A stretch of DNA of 53,379 bases from Azoarcus sp. (GTDB lineage Bacteria > Pseudomonadota > Gammaproteobacteria > Burkholderiales > Rhodocyclaceae), in NCBI GenBank assembly GCA_030656215.1, contig JAUSOD010000111.1, positions 1 to 53,379 on the forward strand. The letters run 5' to 3'. Under the pieces are notes generated by a model that made no database searches, was not told the origin of the DNA, and was given only the letters and a program-made list of their open reading frames with translations. Shown in pieces: positions 15,477-23,701 of the stretch. How positions within the stretch are numbered: position 1 is the stretch's first letter; each line of letters opens with the position of its first letter. Position numbers and translations under genes: made by a program.

Positions 15477-18203
15477 TCAATCGGTGCTTTGCTGCGCAAA
15501 CACGGAAGCAATGCTTTCGAAATCCTGCCGGCTGCCAGTTTGACGATTCCTCTTCCGCATAAAGGCCTGCCACCCTGCAACGTCTTCCAGAATTTCCTGC
15601 GTCAGATTCTGCGGTGCTTTCCCCGCAAGATTGGTCTGCGTAACAAGGCTGGGGAATTCGTCAACCATCAGCTTTACGCAGTCCACCGCCCCCATTCGCA
15701 CGGCGGTATGCAGAGCCGTGTTTCCTTCGTCGTGCGTGACGCCCGAAGCAACCTGCGGAGCGCGATCAAGGATCAACTCTGCACACTTCGCTGAACGCCC
15801 TGTGGCTGCGCTATGCAGCGACGTCCGCCCAAGATAGTCCTGTGCATCAACATCGGCTCCGGCTTCCAGCAACAAGCGAACTAGTTCGACATCGCCTGCA
15901 TCGGCGGCCAGCATCAAGGGTGTTTGGCCCTTGAAGTCGGCGAGGTTCGCCTGCTCAGGCCATTCCGCCAGCAAAATGCGCATTGCTTCGCGCCGGTTCT
16001 CCCTATGCACGGAAAATCTTAAAATTCCATTGGCAACTTCCGGGAGTGCCGACTGCACGGCAGCTGAGCGCTGCTGGCCAAGCCAACCCTGAAACTTCAT
16101 CCATTGCAAAAGAACGCTGTCGCACCTCGCGCTATGCAAGGATTTTATGCGGAAATCTCTTGCGCGGCATTTCAGCCAGGCCCGCAAACCATCCCAATCG
16201 TTCTTTTCAATCAGACCAAAAGTGCCCTTGAGGACAGTTCCGAGATCACCGTAACCCAAGGCTTCAATTCCGGCATAGGGTTGATATAGGACTTCCCAGA
16301 AATGCTCTTCACAGCGCGCGGCTGCGTCTTCAAAAGAAGGGGCTCCTTGGGGAAACTCCATGTATCCAAGCATGTTCCGGTAGTAGCTCTCATGGTTTTG
16401 TCGATTAAGCCTGCCCAGCTCAAGCTCGACCGCCCAGGCATTCATGGCGGCTTCGCCACGCAGGCCCCCACAGCTATTCTCAGCGCAGAAACTCATGACC
16501 GCCTTGAAGTCATCACGTGCCCCGGTCAGGTCGTTTTGCGCCAGCCGATGTTTGGCGCGCAAAAAAAGAAGGACTGCTTTCCACGCCTCGAAGCCCGGAT
16601 GCTGCTCCGCTTCGACAAGCAAGGCTTGAACCCTGGCCAGGGCATCCGCGGGACGAAACTTGGGGTTGCTGTTCAGAAGACGCCCAGCCTCGTTGCAGAT
16701 GGTGGCAACCGTTTCAGCCGGTGTCTGCGCAAGCTCACGCATCCTGTCTGTCGCCATTTCGCGCACCTTGAGTTGCGGCGCCTCATCTCCGGCAATCTGG
16801 CTCACGACCCAAAAGTTGTCTTCGCGCTGCAACGCCCGCCAGGGGGATGCGCCGCGAATTCGCTCCCGTAATCTGGTGAGCCTCGCAAACTCTTCGCACT
16901 CCTGGTCGATAACATCGCGGCGGCGTTCGATGATGATGCTTGCCTTTTCAGGCTCAATCGCAACAAGATCCTCAAGCCCTGCTTCGGTCTCGGATAGCTG
17001 TTGGAACTTCTGGCTTAACCGATGTGCAAGCTCCTGATACGCGGTAGCAAAGCGCGAAGGAACGATGGACAGCAGCAGGTCTTCCTTGTCCCAAGGAGGC
17101 AGATTCGCCTCGAACCACGAGTTTTCCTCAGCTTCAGTCTCTCCGTTGTTGTGCGCTGCAACCGTCAGGTTGTACACCGCTTCGAAAAGCACGATCAGTT
17201 GCAGCAACTTGTTCTGATTGGGATCGACGCAAGCCTTTTTAACGCCAGGACAAAGGTATTTCAGAAGGCGCTCATAGCCATCCTGCACCATACGGGCCAC
17301 CCGCAAGCGCAGCCGAACTGTCGCCATGTCCGGTTTCTTGTAACGCAGGCCCAAAAGGTGCACAAATTCCAACCCCTCATTCTCCGAGGATTTTCTGGAG
17401 AGAACCCTGTCCAGCCTTTCCTGCGTCATCGGGATCTCTCGCTGCAGTTCGCCGACGCCGATTCCTTTGCGTTGAACAAAGGCCAAGGCGCTTTGGATGA
17501 GGTCGGCGGAAGGCTGCTGCCAATCTGGTTCAAAAACCCCATGAAATGGCAGAGGGGCATCATCCGGCAGGTGTTCTGCGATTTTTGCAACGCTTGGCAG
17601 CGTTCCCTGACGCCAGTTGTGAAGAGTGCGCACGATACTGGGGATCGCTGTTTCACCCCCTCTGTGTTGCGGGCCGATGAGCAGTCCTACCTGGTCGATG
17701 GAGCACCCCAGCAGATCGAGCAGCCAGTCAATGACTTGGGGAACCGGAAGTTCAAGCGTATTCACATCCCGGTTCCAGTGGGGTAGGAACCAGAATCGGC
17801 CTCCTGGCATGCCTGCATCCAAAGGTTGCGACTGACCGTTGCCAGGGAAACTCCAATGCGCCACACAGCGAGCCAAGCCCGGAATATAGGAATAGGCGAG
17901 CAGATGCCACAGCACCTGTTGTTGGTTGGCGCGACCAGTCCACGTGCGCAGCTCCAATGCCTTGTTGAAGTCAGCGAGGTTCACAAGATTGAAACGCAAG
18001 TCACGTCGAGCCAATTCATCAATGCCGAACGCATCAAAGATGCGATCAAGCAATTCAAGACTGGTTTCGATATGCCTATCCAATGGAATAGCGAGATCAG
18101 CGAAGCGATTTTTCTGTGGCGTGGTGGATAGCCTCGGGTGCTCTACACCCAGGCTTTGCTGGACTTCCAGCAGCAGATCTTCAAACGACGGGATGCGGGC
18201 CAT
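15477..18203 (-). CDS. Large ankyrin-repeat protein of unknown function
   Basis: A 908-residue, probably cytoplasmic protein. The first 750 residues are not recognised. They are largely helical and tryptophan-rich, with a coiled segment around IEPEKASIIIERRRDVIDQECEEFARL and a TPR-like region (AWKAVLLFLRAKHRLAQNDLTGARDDF). The C-terminus (about 758-875) has at least three ankyrin repeats: GQTPLMLAADAGDVELVRLL, GRTSLHSAATGRSAKCAELI and GNTALHTAVRMGAVDCVKLM. No nuclease, ATPase or membrane motif is visible. The ATG at 18203 opens a plausible domain (MARIPSFEDLLLEVQQ) but lacks a ribosome site; the frame stays open to 18278. It diverges from a 28-codon gene and sits between Hachiman and toxin-like genes, so a defence role is reasonable but unproven. 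Confidence 0.75.
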   Translation of the reverse strand: MARIPSFEDLLLEVQQSLGVEHPRLSTTPQKNRFADLAIPLDRHIETSLELLDRIFDAFGIDELARRDLRFNLVNLADFNKALELRTWTGRANQQQVLWHLLAYSYIPGLARCVAHWSFPGNGQSQPLDAGMPGGRFWFLPHWNRDVNTLELPVPQVIDWLLDLLGCSIDQVGLLIGPQHRGGETAIPSIVRTLHNWRQGTLPSVAKIAEHLPDDAPLPFHGVFEPDWQQPSADLIQSALAFVQRKGIGVGELQREIPMTQERLDRVLSRKSSENEGLEFVHLLGLRYKKPDMATVRLRLRVARMVQDGYERLLKYLCPGVKKACVDPNQNKLLQLIVLFEAVYNLTVAAHNNGETEAEENSWFEANLPPWDKEDLLLSIVPSRFATAYQELAHRLSQKFQQLSETEAGLEDLVAIEPEKASIIIERRRDVIDQECEEFARLTRLRERIRGASPWRALQREDNFWVVSQIAGDEAPQLKVREMATDRMRELAQTPAETVATICNEAGRLLNSNPKFRPADALARVQALLVEAEQHPGFEAWKAVLLFLRAKHRLAQNDLTGARDDFKAVMSFCAENSCGGLRGEAAMNAWAVELELGRLNRQNHESYYRNMLGYMEFPQGAPSFEDAAARCEEHFWEVLYQPYAGIEALGYGDLGTVLKGTFGLIEKNDWDGLRAWLKCRARDFRIKSLHSARCDSVLLQWMKFQGWLGQQRSAAVQSALPEVANGILRFSVHRENRREAMRILLAEWPEQANLADFKGQTPLMLAADAGDVELVRLLLEAGADVDAQDYLGRTSLHSAATGRSAKCAELILDRAPQVASGVTHDEGNTALHTAVRMGAVDCVKLMVDEFPSLVTQTNLAGKAPQNLTQEILEDVAGWQAFMRKRNRQTGSRQDFESIASVFAQQSTD

Positions 18204-18349
18204 GACAGTTTCAGGTGGGTTAACGTGAGCGAATTTTGTCCGACGACTGTCGGCATCGCCATGAAAAGACTCGTACACACCTCACACAGTAAGTCGCCGT
18301 GCGCTGACGTGAAGGCTGGATTCGCTGGTGTGTACGGCATTTTTCATGG

Positions 18350-18377
18350 TTGCCGATCTAGCAAAAATCCATATTAC
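18350..18377 (+). promoter_or_regulatory. Sigma-70-type promoter for the 28-codon gene
   Basis: The -35 TTGCCG (18350-18355) and -10 TATTAC (18372-18377) are separated by 16 bases. Transcription would begin near 18384, giving a leader of about 90 bases before the ATG at 18473. It lies in the 269-bp divergent region shared with the ankyrin gene. Confidence 0.5.
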
Positions 18378-18472
18378 ATGGGTCGGAACGCCCACTCTGC
18401 TTCCGACCTCATACGCAGCATCCTCAAGCGCGTGTGCAGACCCTATCTGAGGATTTATTCAGGAGAAACACC

Positions 18473-18559
18473 ATGCATACCTATCTCGAAAACGCTCCCA
18501 GCAAGACTGGCAATTCGTCCGGCGGTGGTCGCGGCAATAACCCGCCGCGCGGCAAGTAA
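18473..18559 (+). CDS. 28-residue glycine/proline-rich peptide
   Basis: The frame reads MHTYLENAPSKTGNSS then GGGRGNNPPRGK and stops at TAA. AGGAGA lies 6-7 bases before the ATG, one of the better ribosome sites in the area, and a promoter-like pair lies upstream. The peptide has no cysteine, no membrane segment and a basic, flexible tail. It is followed within 10 bases by a 13-bp perfect hairpin. It could be an antitoxin-like or modified peptide, a leader, or part of a structured RNA. No function is claimed. Being divergent from the ankyrin gene and upstream of a HicA-like gene makes it part of a compact module. Confidence 0.6.
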   Translation: MHTYLENAPSKTGNSSGGGRGNNPPRGK

Positions 18560-18569
18560 ACGAGCAATG

Positions 18570-18601
18570 GCAGCGGGTTTTCAGTCGTGAAAACCCGCTG
18601 C
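18570..18601 (+). terminator. 13-bp perfect hairpin after the peptide gene
   Basis: GCAGCGGGTTTTC (18570-18582) pairs exactly with GAAAACCCGCTGC (18589-18601) around a six-base loop. No T-tract follows, so it may be a weak terminator, an mRNA-stability stem, or part of a structured RNA between the peptide and hicA-like genes. Confidence 0.5.
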
Positions 18602-18687
18602 AGCTTCAATCATCCGCTTTGCGCTTGGTACACATCATGCAGAGATTTGTCCACAGACGTAGCGATCGGTTATAAGGAGAAACGGGC

Positions 18688-18903
18688 GTGAAGTACTGCT
18701 CGTCCAAAGAAATTGATGTTGTGGTCAGGCAACTCGTCCGTCAGGGCTGGTCATTTACGCGTGGCAAGAAGCACGGCCGTCTCAGGCCGCCTTGTGGCCA
18801 CCCTGTGCTGACCGTGCCCGGCACACCAAGCGATTGCCGGGCTTTCTTGAACTTCAAGCGTGATTTGCGACATGTTGCACCTGCTGTAAGCGCCTTGTTT
18901 TGA
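18688..18903 (+). CDS. HicA-like mRNA interferase-fold protein
   Basis: A 71-residue protein matching the HicA pattern: an N-terminal helix (SKEIDVVVRQLVRQGWSF), a strand with the catalytic-type histidine in GKKHGRL, a P-rich turn and a VLTVPGTP strand, then a C-terminal helix. HicA toxins cleave mRNA and are normally followed by HicB, but no HicB is present here. The start is a GTG with AAGGAG eight bases upstream. Possible explanations are an orphan toxin, a domesticated HicA, or a partner other than HicB such as the upstream peptide or hairpin RNA. Confidence 0.72.
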   Translation: MKYCSSKEIDVVVRQLVRQGWSFTRGKKHGRLRPPCGHPVLTVPGTPSDCRAFLNFKRDLRHVAPAVSALF

Positions 18904-19029
18904 CTGTTGCGTGACCATCTCAATCGAACGGCAGGTTAGGTGCGCGTAACCGCCCTTGGTGGAGGAACCCGCCGATGACAGCTAAGGCCGAAATCCGGCC
19001 TCATACCAGCGACAACAGGCAGTGTTACC

Positions 19030-19425
19030 TCATATTCGCTTGAACGCTTTCAGAAAATTTGTCGGATGCTTGCAGAACCGAATGTGGTCCGGCGAATTTA
19101 GCGGACGATTCGTTTCAGTGAACGCAGGAGTTATGTAACCCCAATCCCCAAGGGTTGAGAAATAGACAACATAGTCAATTTTTGCCCCCTGCCACTTGTT
19201 CTCAACTCGGGTCGATTCGTCTTTGGTCTGAATACTCTTGACCTGTATCCGGTAGAAGCTGTCATCGTCGGCCACTACAAGATCAGTTTTTTTGCCGTGA
19301 TCAATCACTGGGATCAGAACTTCCCAACCATCGCTTAGAAGCCAAGCAGACAAAAGTTGCTCGTACGACAACTGTTTGTGAGCGGCCAACGTGGTTTGCT
19401 TGAGAACTGCATTTCTTACAGGCAT
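19030..19425 (-). CDS. PD-(D/E)XK family endonuclease-like protein
   Basis: A 131-residue protein with the short-form PD-(D/E)XK nuclease pattern: a helix with a glutamate (SYEQLLSAWLLSDGWEVLIP), the aspartate in KKTDLVVADD, and the Q-x-K strand in FYRIQVKSIQ. This resembles the PDDEXK_5 group, small nucleases often found alone or in mobile and defence regions. The C-terminal 60 residues include a YVVYFSTLGDWGYITP strand pair typical of the group. AAGG lies 7-8 bases before the ATG at 19425. It marks the right end of the accessory island. The substrate is unknown. Confidence 0.78.
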   Translation of the reverse strand: MPVRNAVLKQTTLAAHKQLSYEQLLSAWLLSDGWEVLIPVIDHGKKTDLVVADDDSFYRIQVKSIQTKDESTRVENKWQGAKIDYVVYFSTLGDWGYITPAFTETNRPLNSPDHIRFCKHPTNFLKAFKRI

Positions 19426-19917
19426 GACATTACCTTTTCAGGTTATGCCGTACGACAGCCAGAGTGGTGGCTTCCTGTATACGGACCGAGGCGGCATCGC
19501 ACCGACCTCCCGATAAGCATCACCGCACTGCGATAGTCAGTAGAAGAGTAGCAAAGGCTGCCAGCCTTGCAGTTCGGGCGGACACCCACTTCCTGCACAA
19601 ATGCCACCTTGGCCCATAGCGGACCGTGACGCGAGTCTGGCTAGATTATCTGCCTCAGTATGTAGCTGTCAATGGCGGTCAGGCCCATGGCGTGAGCTAT
19701 CAAATGACCGGTGGCCACACCTTACCGGCCATTACCCAGCAAGGAAGCCAATGACCGTTCAGGCCGAGTTCCAGACGTCCCCCGATGTCTGCGCCGCCGG
19801 CCGAAAGCGCCGGCGAAGTACCCGACTACTGCCGCATTCTGCGGCGATAAGCTCTTGACTACCTATCCTTTTGGTCGATAATTCAGTGCTCTTGCCTGAA
19901 ACTCCGGAGTTCTTGGC
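19426..19917. other. 492-bp intergenic region
   Basis: No gene is supported. It contains diffuse GGCC-rich short repeats (19600-19860) of the same style as 15240-15365 and short frames with no ribosome site. This is probably degenerate mobile or repeat DNA at the right border of the island. The promoter of the gene at 19918 should lie after 19860, but no clear pair was seen. Confidence 0.4.
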
Positions 19918-20748
19918 ATGCTACAGCTGAAGACGCGGGCTCTCGCCGCAATTGTCTCCGCAACCGCTTGTTGCTTGGCTCCTCTCACCCATGCCGCCGA
20001 TGCCAGCAAGTTCGACGTTGCCGGTCTGACACTTGGTATGTCGCCAGAAGACGCGCTGAAAGCGCTCCGGGTGCACGGCGTGAATGAACAGAGCATCAGC
20101 GAGTCCCGGCTCGCCTTTCGTTACAGCGACGGGCTGAAACACGACCACAGCACCGCGGATTTCACCCACATGATCGTCGCCCATGTGGACGGTTTCGTGG
20201 ATGGAAAGCGCCGGACGGATACCTTCAACCTCTTTTTCTCGCCGCCGCCCGAGGGCGGCAAGCTGGTAGCCGTGCGCCGCACCATTGACAACCGGGTCGA
20301 CCCGGTGACCAACGGGCAGTTCCGCGCTGCCGTTCTGGAGAAGTATGGCGCGCCGACAGTCCAGACGTCCGCCAATATCAACTGGCAGTTCGGTGGCGGC
20401 AGCCGCAATTGCCTGAACACCAGCCCGAACGGCATCGGAATTCCGATTCCCGATGCGGGCAGTCGCAATGGTAAGAGCATTCTCGACATGGTGTATGCGC
20501 GCAAGGGCGTACAGTATGATTTCAGCCGCTTCCAGACGCCGCGGGTCGCCAGCCTTGATGATTGTGCCAGTATGCTGCAATACAACATCTCGCCTGGGGA
20601 TGCCCAGCCGGCCACCCGCGTCTCCGCTGAGATGATCGATGTGAAGAACTGGGTTAACGCCGAGTTGGCCGCCAAGACCTGGGTCGAGGGCCTGCGCCAG
20701 AAAGCGGTCAAGCAACGCGAAGGGAGCGGCAACAAGCCTGCCCTCTGA
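19918..20748 (+). CDS. Exported hypothetical protein
   Basis: A 276-residue protein with a signal peptide (hydrophobic stretch to about residue 25, cleavage after LTHA or HAA). The mature part begins KFDVAGLTLGMSPEDALKALRVHG, the pattern of periplasmic proteins whose first helix reads GxxLGMSxxEV. Two cysteines (about 162 and 219) could form a disulfide. No enzyme motif is recognised. CGGAG lies about 10 bases before the ATG. It stands alone and is followed by a hairpin terminator. Confidence 0.75.
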   Translation: MLQLKTRALAAIVSATACCLAPLTHAADASKFDVAGLTLGMSPEDALKALRVHGVNEQSISESRLAFRYSDGLKHDHSTADFTHMIVAHVDGFVDGKRRTDTFNLFFSPPPEGGKLVAVRRTIDNRVDPVTNGQFRAAVLEKYGAPTVQTSANINWQFGGGSRNCLNTSPNGIGIPIPDAGSRNGKSILDMVYARKGVQYDFSRFQTPRVASLDDCASMLQYNISPGDAQPATRVSAEMIDVKNWVNAELAAKTWVEGLRQKAVKQREGSGNKPAL

Positions 20749-20779
20749 CCAGAGGTTGCCCGGGTAAAATATTTAAAGA

Positions 20780-20810
20780 GGGCCGCTCAGACGCGGCCCA
20801 TTCGTTATTC
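20780..20810 (+). terminator. Intrinsic terminator after the exported protein gene
   Basis: The 7-bp stem GGGCCGC/GCGGCCC (20780-20786 and 20793-20799), followed by a weakly T-rich ATTCGTTATT, lies 31 bases after the stop. Confidence 0.6.
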
Positions 20811-20843
20811 CGCGAGCGGCAATTGCGGCGGATAGATCTCCGG

Positions 20844-20871
20844 AAAATAAAAGGCCGCGTTTCTTGCGGCC
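20844..20871 (-). terminator. Intrinsic terminator of the minus-strand LysR transcript
   Basis: On the minus strand, GGCCGC/GCGGCC (loop AAGAAAC) is followed by TTTTATTTT. It begins two bases after the TAA of the small gene at 20874-21164, which supports that frame being real. Confidence 0.75.
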
Positions 20872-20873
20872 AA

Positions 20874-21164
20874 TTATTCGGTAGCGCCAGTGGGCAGGAT
20901 GGAGAAACTGCCGTTCGCCGTCGCCTGATGCTGGAGCGGCAGGTGCCCAGCGCGTTGCTGCCTGACGTCTCCCATCAAGCCACCGCGCTTTCCGTAGGGG
21001 GTCGAGTGACGGCCAGCGGCCGGGAGCACCAGTTGAATGCCCGTAGCCGCAACCCGAAGTGCACTTGCCCGGGCGGGAGCCGAGAGCAGTTTGTATGGCG
21101 GCAAGCCCTGACGAACGCAGCCGGTGTCCACCTGGAGGGGCCGGGGGTTGTCGACGGTTGTCAT
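20874..21164 (-). CDS. Small hypothetical protein coupled to the LysR gene
   Basis: A 96-residue frame whose ATG overlaps the LysR stop (ATGA at 21161-21164) and whose TAA is directly followed by an intrinsic terminator. Both are signs of a true second cistron. The protein (MTTVDNPRPLQVDTGCV at the start, FSILPTGATE at the end) has no clear domain; a distant DUF2917-like beta protein was considered, because such genes often accompany LysR genes, but the motifs do not match. No ribosome site is needed if translation is coupled. It could be a chance frame in a 3' untranslated region. Confidence 0.45.
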   Translation of the reverse strand: MTTVDNPRPLQVDTGCVRQGLPPYKLLSAPARASALRVAATGIQLVLPAAGRHSTPYGKRGGLMGDVRQQRAGHLPLQHQATANGSFSILPTGATE

Positions 21165-22090
21165 GTTGGCACGAGGGCCGAGAGTGCGTCTGCCAGCGCA
21201 CGAACGCTGGTCAGTTCGCTGCCCAGCGGTGTCATACAGATGAGTAGTTTTCGGCGAGCCCAAGCGTCAGATAATGCGACGATCCGGGTACCGCTTCTGC
21301 GGTGACGCGCCGCTGCGCTTGCAGGCATGATCGCAGCGCCGACACCTGCGGCCACGACCTGCGCAATGGCGTCAAAGTTGCCCAGGCGCACTCTATGACG
21401 CGGGACGCGGCCGCTGCGGATGGCCTGGGCTGCCAGGAAGCGACTGAGCCCGCTATCACCGGTCAATCCTACGAGTGGTTGTTCCAGCAATTCGCCGAAC
21501 GCAATCGATTTCCGACGCGCCATGGGCCAGCCTCCGGGAAGTAGCGCGACCAACCGATCATCGAACCATGATCGCGCGTTCAGTCCGGATGTTTCGACGT
21601 AATCCGCCACTATGCCGACATCGGCGGTCCCACGACGCAGTGCATCGATCACCGCATCGCTCGACAGTTCTTGCACGTCGACATCGAGATCAGGGTTCGC
21701 TATCAGGAAGGCCCCAATGGCGCGCGGCAGGACCTCCGACATTGCCGCTGTGTTGCAAAGAAGTCGCACGGTGCCGCGCAACCCGTGCCCGAAGCTCGCC
21801 ATTTCGGCGTGCAGTGATTCGATCTCTGCCAGGACGCGGTTTGCCTGGCGCGCCAGCGCACGCCCGGCATCGGTCGGCGACGCTCCCCTCTTTGACCGAT
21901 CCAGCAGGCGGGTACCGGTGGCATCCTCCAAGGCCTTGAGGCGCGCACTTGCCGCGCCGAGTGACAGGTTCACGGCCGAAGCGGCGGCGGTGATGGTGCC
22001 GTATTCGATCACGGTTGCGAAGAGGTGCAGATCGAACGGGTCGATGCGGTAGTCGACGGTGCGACGCGTTGTATGGGGCACGGCCTTCAT
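21161..22090 (-). CDS. LysR-family transcriptional regulator
   Basis: A 309-residue LysR protein. The N-terminal winged helix-turn-helix is DLHLFATVIEYGTITAAASAVNLSLGAASARLKALEDATGTRLLDRS. The effector-binding domain follows, with the usual GTVRLLCN opening and the AGVGAAIMPASAA segment. It diverges from a TauE/SafE-family exporter gene 75 bp away. The standard reading is that it controls that exporter, and possibly the small downstream cistron. The effector is unknown. Confidence 0.93.
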   Translation of the reverse strand: MKAVPHTTRRTVDYRIDPFDLHLFATVIEYGTITAAASAVNLSLGAASARLKALEDATGTRLLDRSKRGASPTDAGRALARQANRVLAEIESLHAEMASFGHGLRGTVRLLCNTAAMSEVLPRAIGAFLIANPDLDVDVQELSSDAVIDALRRGTADVGIVADYVETSGLNARSWFDDRLVALLPGGWPMARRKSIAFGELLEQPLVGLTGDSGLSRFLAAQAIRSGRVPRHRVRLGNFDAIAQVVAAGVGAAIMPASAAARHRRSGTRIVALSDAWARRKLLICMTPLGSELTSVRALADALSALVPT

Positions 22091-22165
22091 CCTACGGAAT
22101 CTCCGAAGGATATAGGCGGATCAATCAGATGGACAGCGGGCCCGCGCAGCCGACACCATTCGCCC

Positions 22166-22924
22166 ATGGACATAGTGCATTTACTTCTTGTGATCGGGGT
22201 GTTCGTGCTCGCAGGCGCGGTGAAGGGAATCACCGGCATGGGTCTGCCAACCGTCGCCATGAGCATGCTGGGACTGTGGATGTCCCCGATGCAGGCGGTA
22301 GCGCTTCTCGTCGCCCCCTCACTTGCGACCAATCTTGCGCAATGCCGCGGGCCACACCTGCGCCCACTCGCTATCCGTCTATGGCGCGGCTGGGTTGCGA
22401 TCGCGATCGTGACCGTTGTCGCACCCGGACTGGGGGGCGCGACGGCGTCAGTTGAAACCGCGAGAAACCTGCTGGGCGGGACGCTTATCGCCTACGGAGC
22501 CTGGGGGCTGTGGCGTCCCGTTCTACCGGACCTCGCCGGACGCAGCAGATGGCTCGGCACTGTTGCAGGAGCTGCAACCGGGGTGGTGACGGCTTTCACC
22601 GGTGTCTTCGTTCTGCCCTGGGTTCCCTACCTGCAATCACTTCGGCTGGACAAGGACGAGATGGTGCAAGCCCTGGGTCTGTCATTCACCGTCGCGACGC
22701 TGGCGTTGGCGGTGAGAGTGCATGCGTCAGCACCATGGTGGCCGCCATCTACCGCGCTCGGCGTGTGCGTAGCACTGGCCGGTGCCTTTGGCGGACTGAA
22801 ACTTGGAGAGGTGTTGCGGGCCAACCTGGCCGGCCCCGCGTTTCAAAAGGCGCTGTTCCTGGTGTTCATCGCGCTAGGTCTGGCCAACCTTGTTCGGACC
22901 GGATCGCCGGCCCTGGAACTGTAA
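22166..22924 (+). CDS. TauE/SafE-family membrane transporter
   Basis: A 252-residue inner-membrane protein with about eight hydrophobic segments. The N-terminal GAVKGITGMGLPTVAMSML is the diagnostic TauE/SafE half-repeat, repeated as AGAATGVVTAFTGVFVLP near residue 130. The family exports sulfite or organosulfonates, or imports small anions. The ATG at 22166 begins the first membrane segment; longer frames overlap the LysR promoter. The divergent LysR gene is its likely regulator. Its last 82 bases overlap, in antisense, the 3' end of the convergent CHRD gene. Confidence 0.88.
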   Translation: MDIVHLLLVIGVFVLAGAVKGITGMGLPTVAMSMLGLWMSPMQAVALLVAPSLATNLAQCRGPHLRPLAIRLWRGWVAIAIVTVVAPGLGGATASVETARNLLGGTLIAYGAWGLWRPVLPDLAGRSRWLGTVAGAATGVVTAFTGVFVLPWVPYLQSLRLDKDEMVQALGLSFTVATLALAVRVHASAPWWPPSTALGVCVALAGAFGGLKLGEVLRANLAGPAFQKALFLVFIALGLANLVRTGSPALEL

Positions 22925-23532
22925 GCAGAGCCCGAAAGGCACTCCGTCGCCAACTGCTTGCACCGCCGCGTAGCCACCAGCCCTGCAAGGCCAATACCCA
23001 ACAGCGCGAGGGTGGCCGGTTCGGGGACCTGCTGGAGGAAACCGCGGATCTCGCCTGCCGGGTACTTGCTGGTGTGGATGTTGAAGTAGGCCGTACCATT
23101 TGTCATTCCGGCGACCAGTGCTGCCTCGGCACCTGCCGCGGTTCCGCCGCCGAAGTTGGTGACGAACGCCACCGTGTAGGTGCTGAGCTCGGTCAGGTCG
23201 AACAGCGGTGAAAGGTAGGTGCCCGCTGTGACGCCGGCCGGGAATCCGGGCAGCGTGGATGGATAGACGGCCACGCCGACGGTGCTGAGACCAGGTGAGG
23301 CGGTGCAGCAGTGAATATGGGCGACAGTTGTGTCCCCGGACAGATCCATCCAGTCGGCGGCGATCAGGAGCGTGTGGGCGGTCAGATCGTAGGTGACCGT
23401 GACGAAACCAGAGCCGCTCGCACCCGGCGCCTCAGGCGACAAGCTCGCCTTGTAGGTGATGACGCTAGCTTGGGACGGAGTCGCCACGAGGAAAACGACG
23501 GTGGCCACTGCGGCGAAGTGTGTCAGCTTCAT
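22843..23532 (-). CDS. CHRD-domain PEP-CTERM protein with unusual C-terminal extension
   Basis: A 229-residue exported protein. A signal peptide ends at SQAS. The CHRD domain (YKASLSPEAPGASGSGFVTV through VAHIHCCTASPG to YFNIHTSKYPAGEIRGFL) is followed by the sorting signal VPEPATLALLGIGLAGLVATRR. PEP-CTERM proteins are processed by exosortase and normally end within a few residues after the RR. Here another 34 or so residues follow and run into the convergent TauE gene. GGGAGA before the ATG at 23532 fixes the start. The extension suggests a lost original stop or fusion; sorting may be impaired. Confidence 0.85.
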   Translation of the reverse strand: MKLTHFAAVATVVFLVATPSQASVITYKASLSPEAPGASGSGFVTVTYDLTAHTLLIAADWMDLSGDTTVAHIHCCTASPGLSTVGVAVYPSTLPGFPAGVTAGTYLSPLFDLTELSTYTVAFVTNFGGGTAAGAEAALVAGMTNGTAYFNIHTSKYPAGEIRGFLQQVPEPATLALLGIGLAGLVATRRCKQLATECLSGSAYSSRAGDPVRTRLARPSAMNTRNSAF

Positions 23533-23701
23533 GATCGTCTCCCTGCAAGTCTCTGCCAACGAACCAAGCAAAATGCACACCGCCACCCTAAGCGTCTGAT
23601 TTGATTCGCGGCTCGCGACTTCAACGAGACGCGATGTAAAAAAGCCCGACAACAAACGCCCTCACTCTTTCCGCCGCACGCGCCGGACGCCAGCGGTGAG
23701 G

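Noticed and set aside
18647-18675. TTGTCC-17-TTATAA promoter-like pair before the HicA-like gene
   Set aside because: The -10 overlaps the ribosome site, so a transcript from it would lack the AAGGAG; co-transcription with the peptide gene is more likely.
18975-19043. 22-codon frame MTAKAEIRPHTSDN... with a GGAGG nine bases upstream
   Set aside because: It overlaps the PD-(D/E)XK gene end and resembles the degenerate repeat DNA near 19.75 kb rather than a conserved peptide.
18688-19043. HicAB toxin-antitoxin pair
   Set aside because: No HicB-like frame exists on either side of the HicA-like gene.
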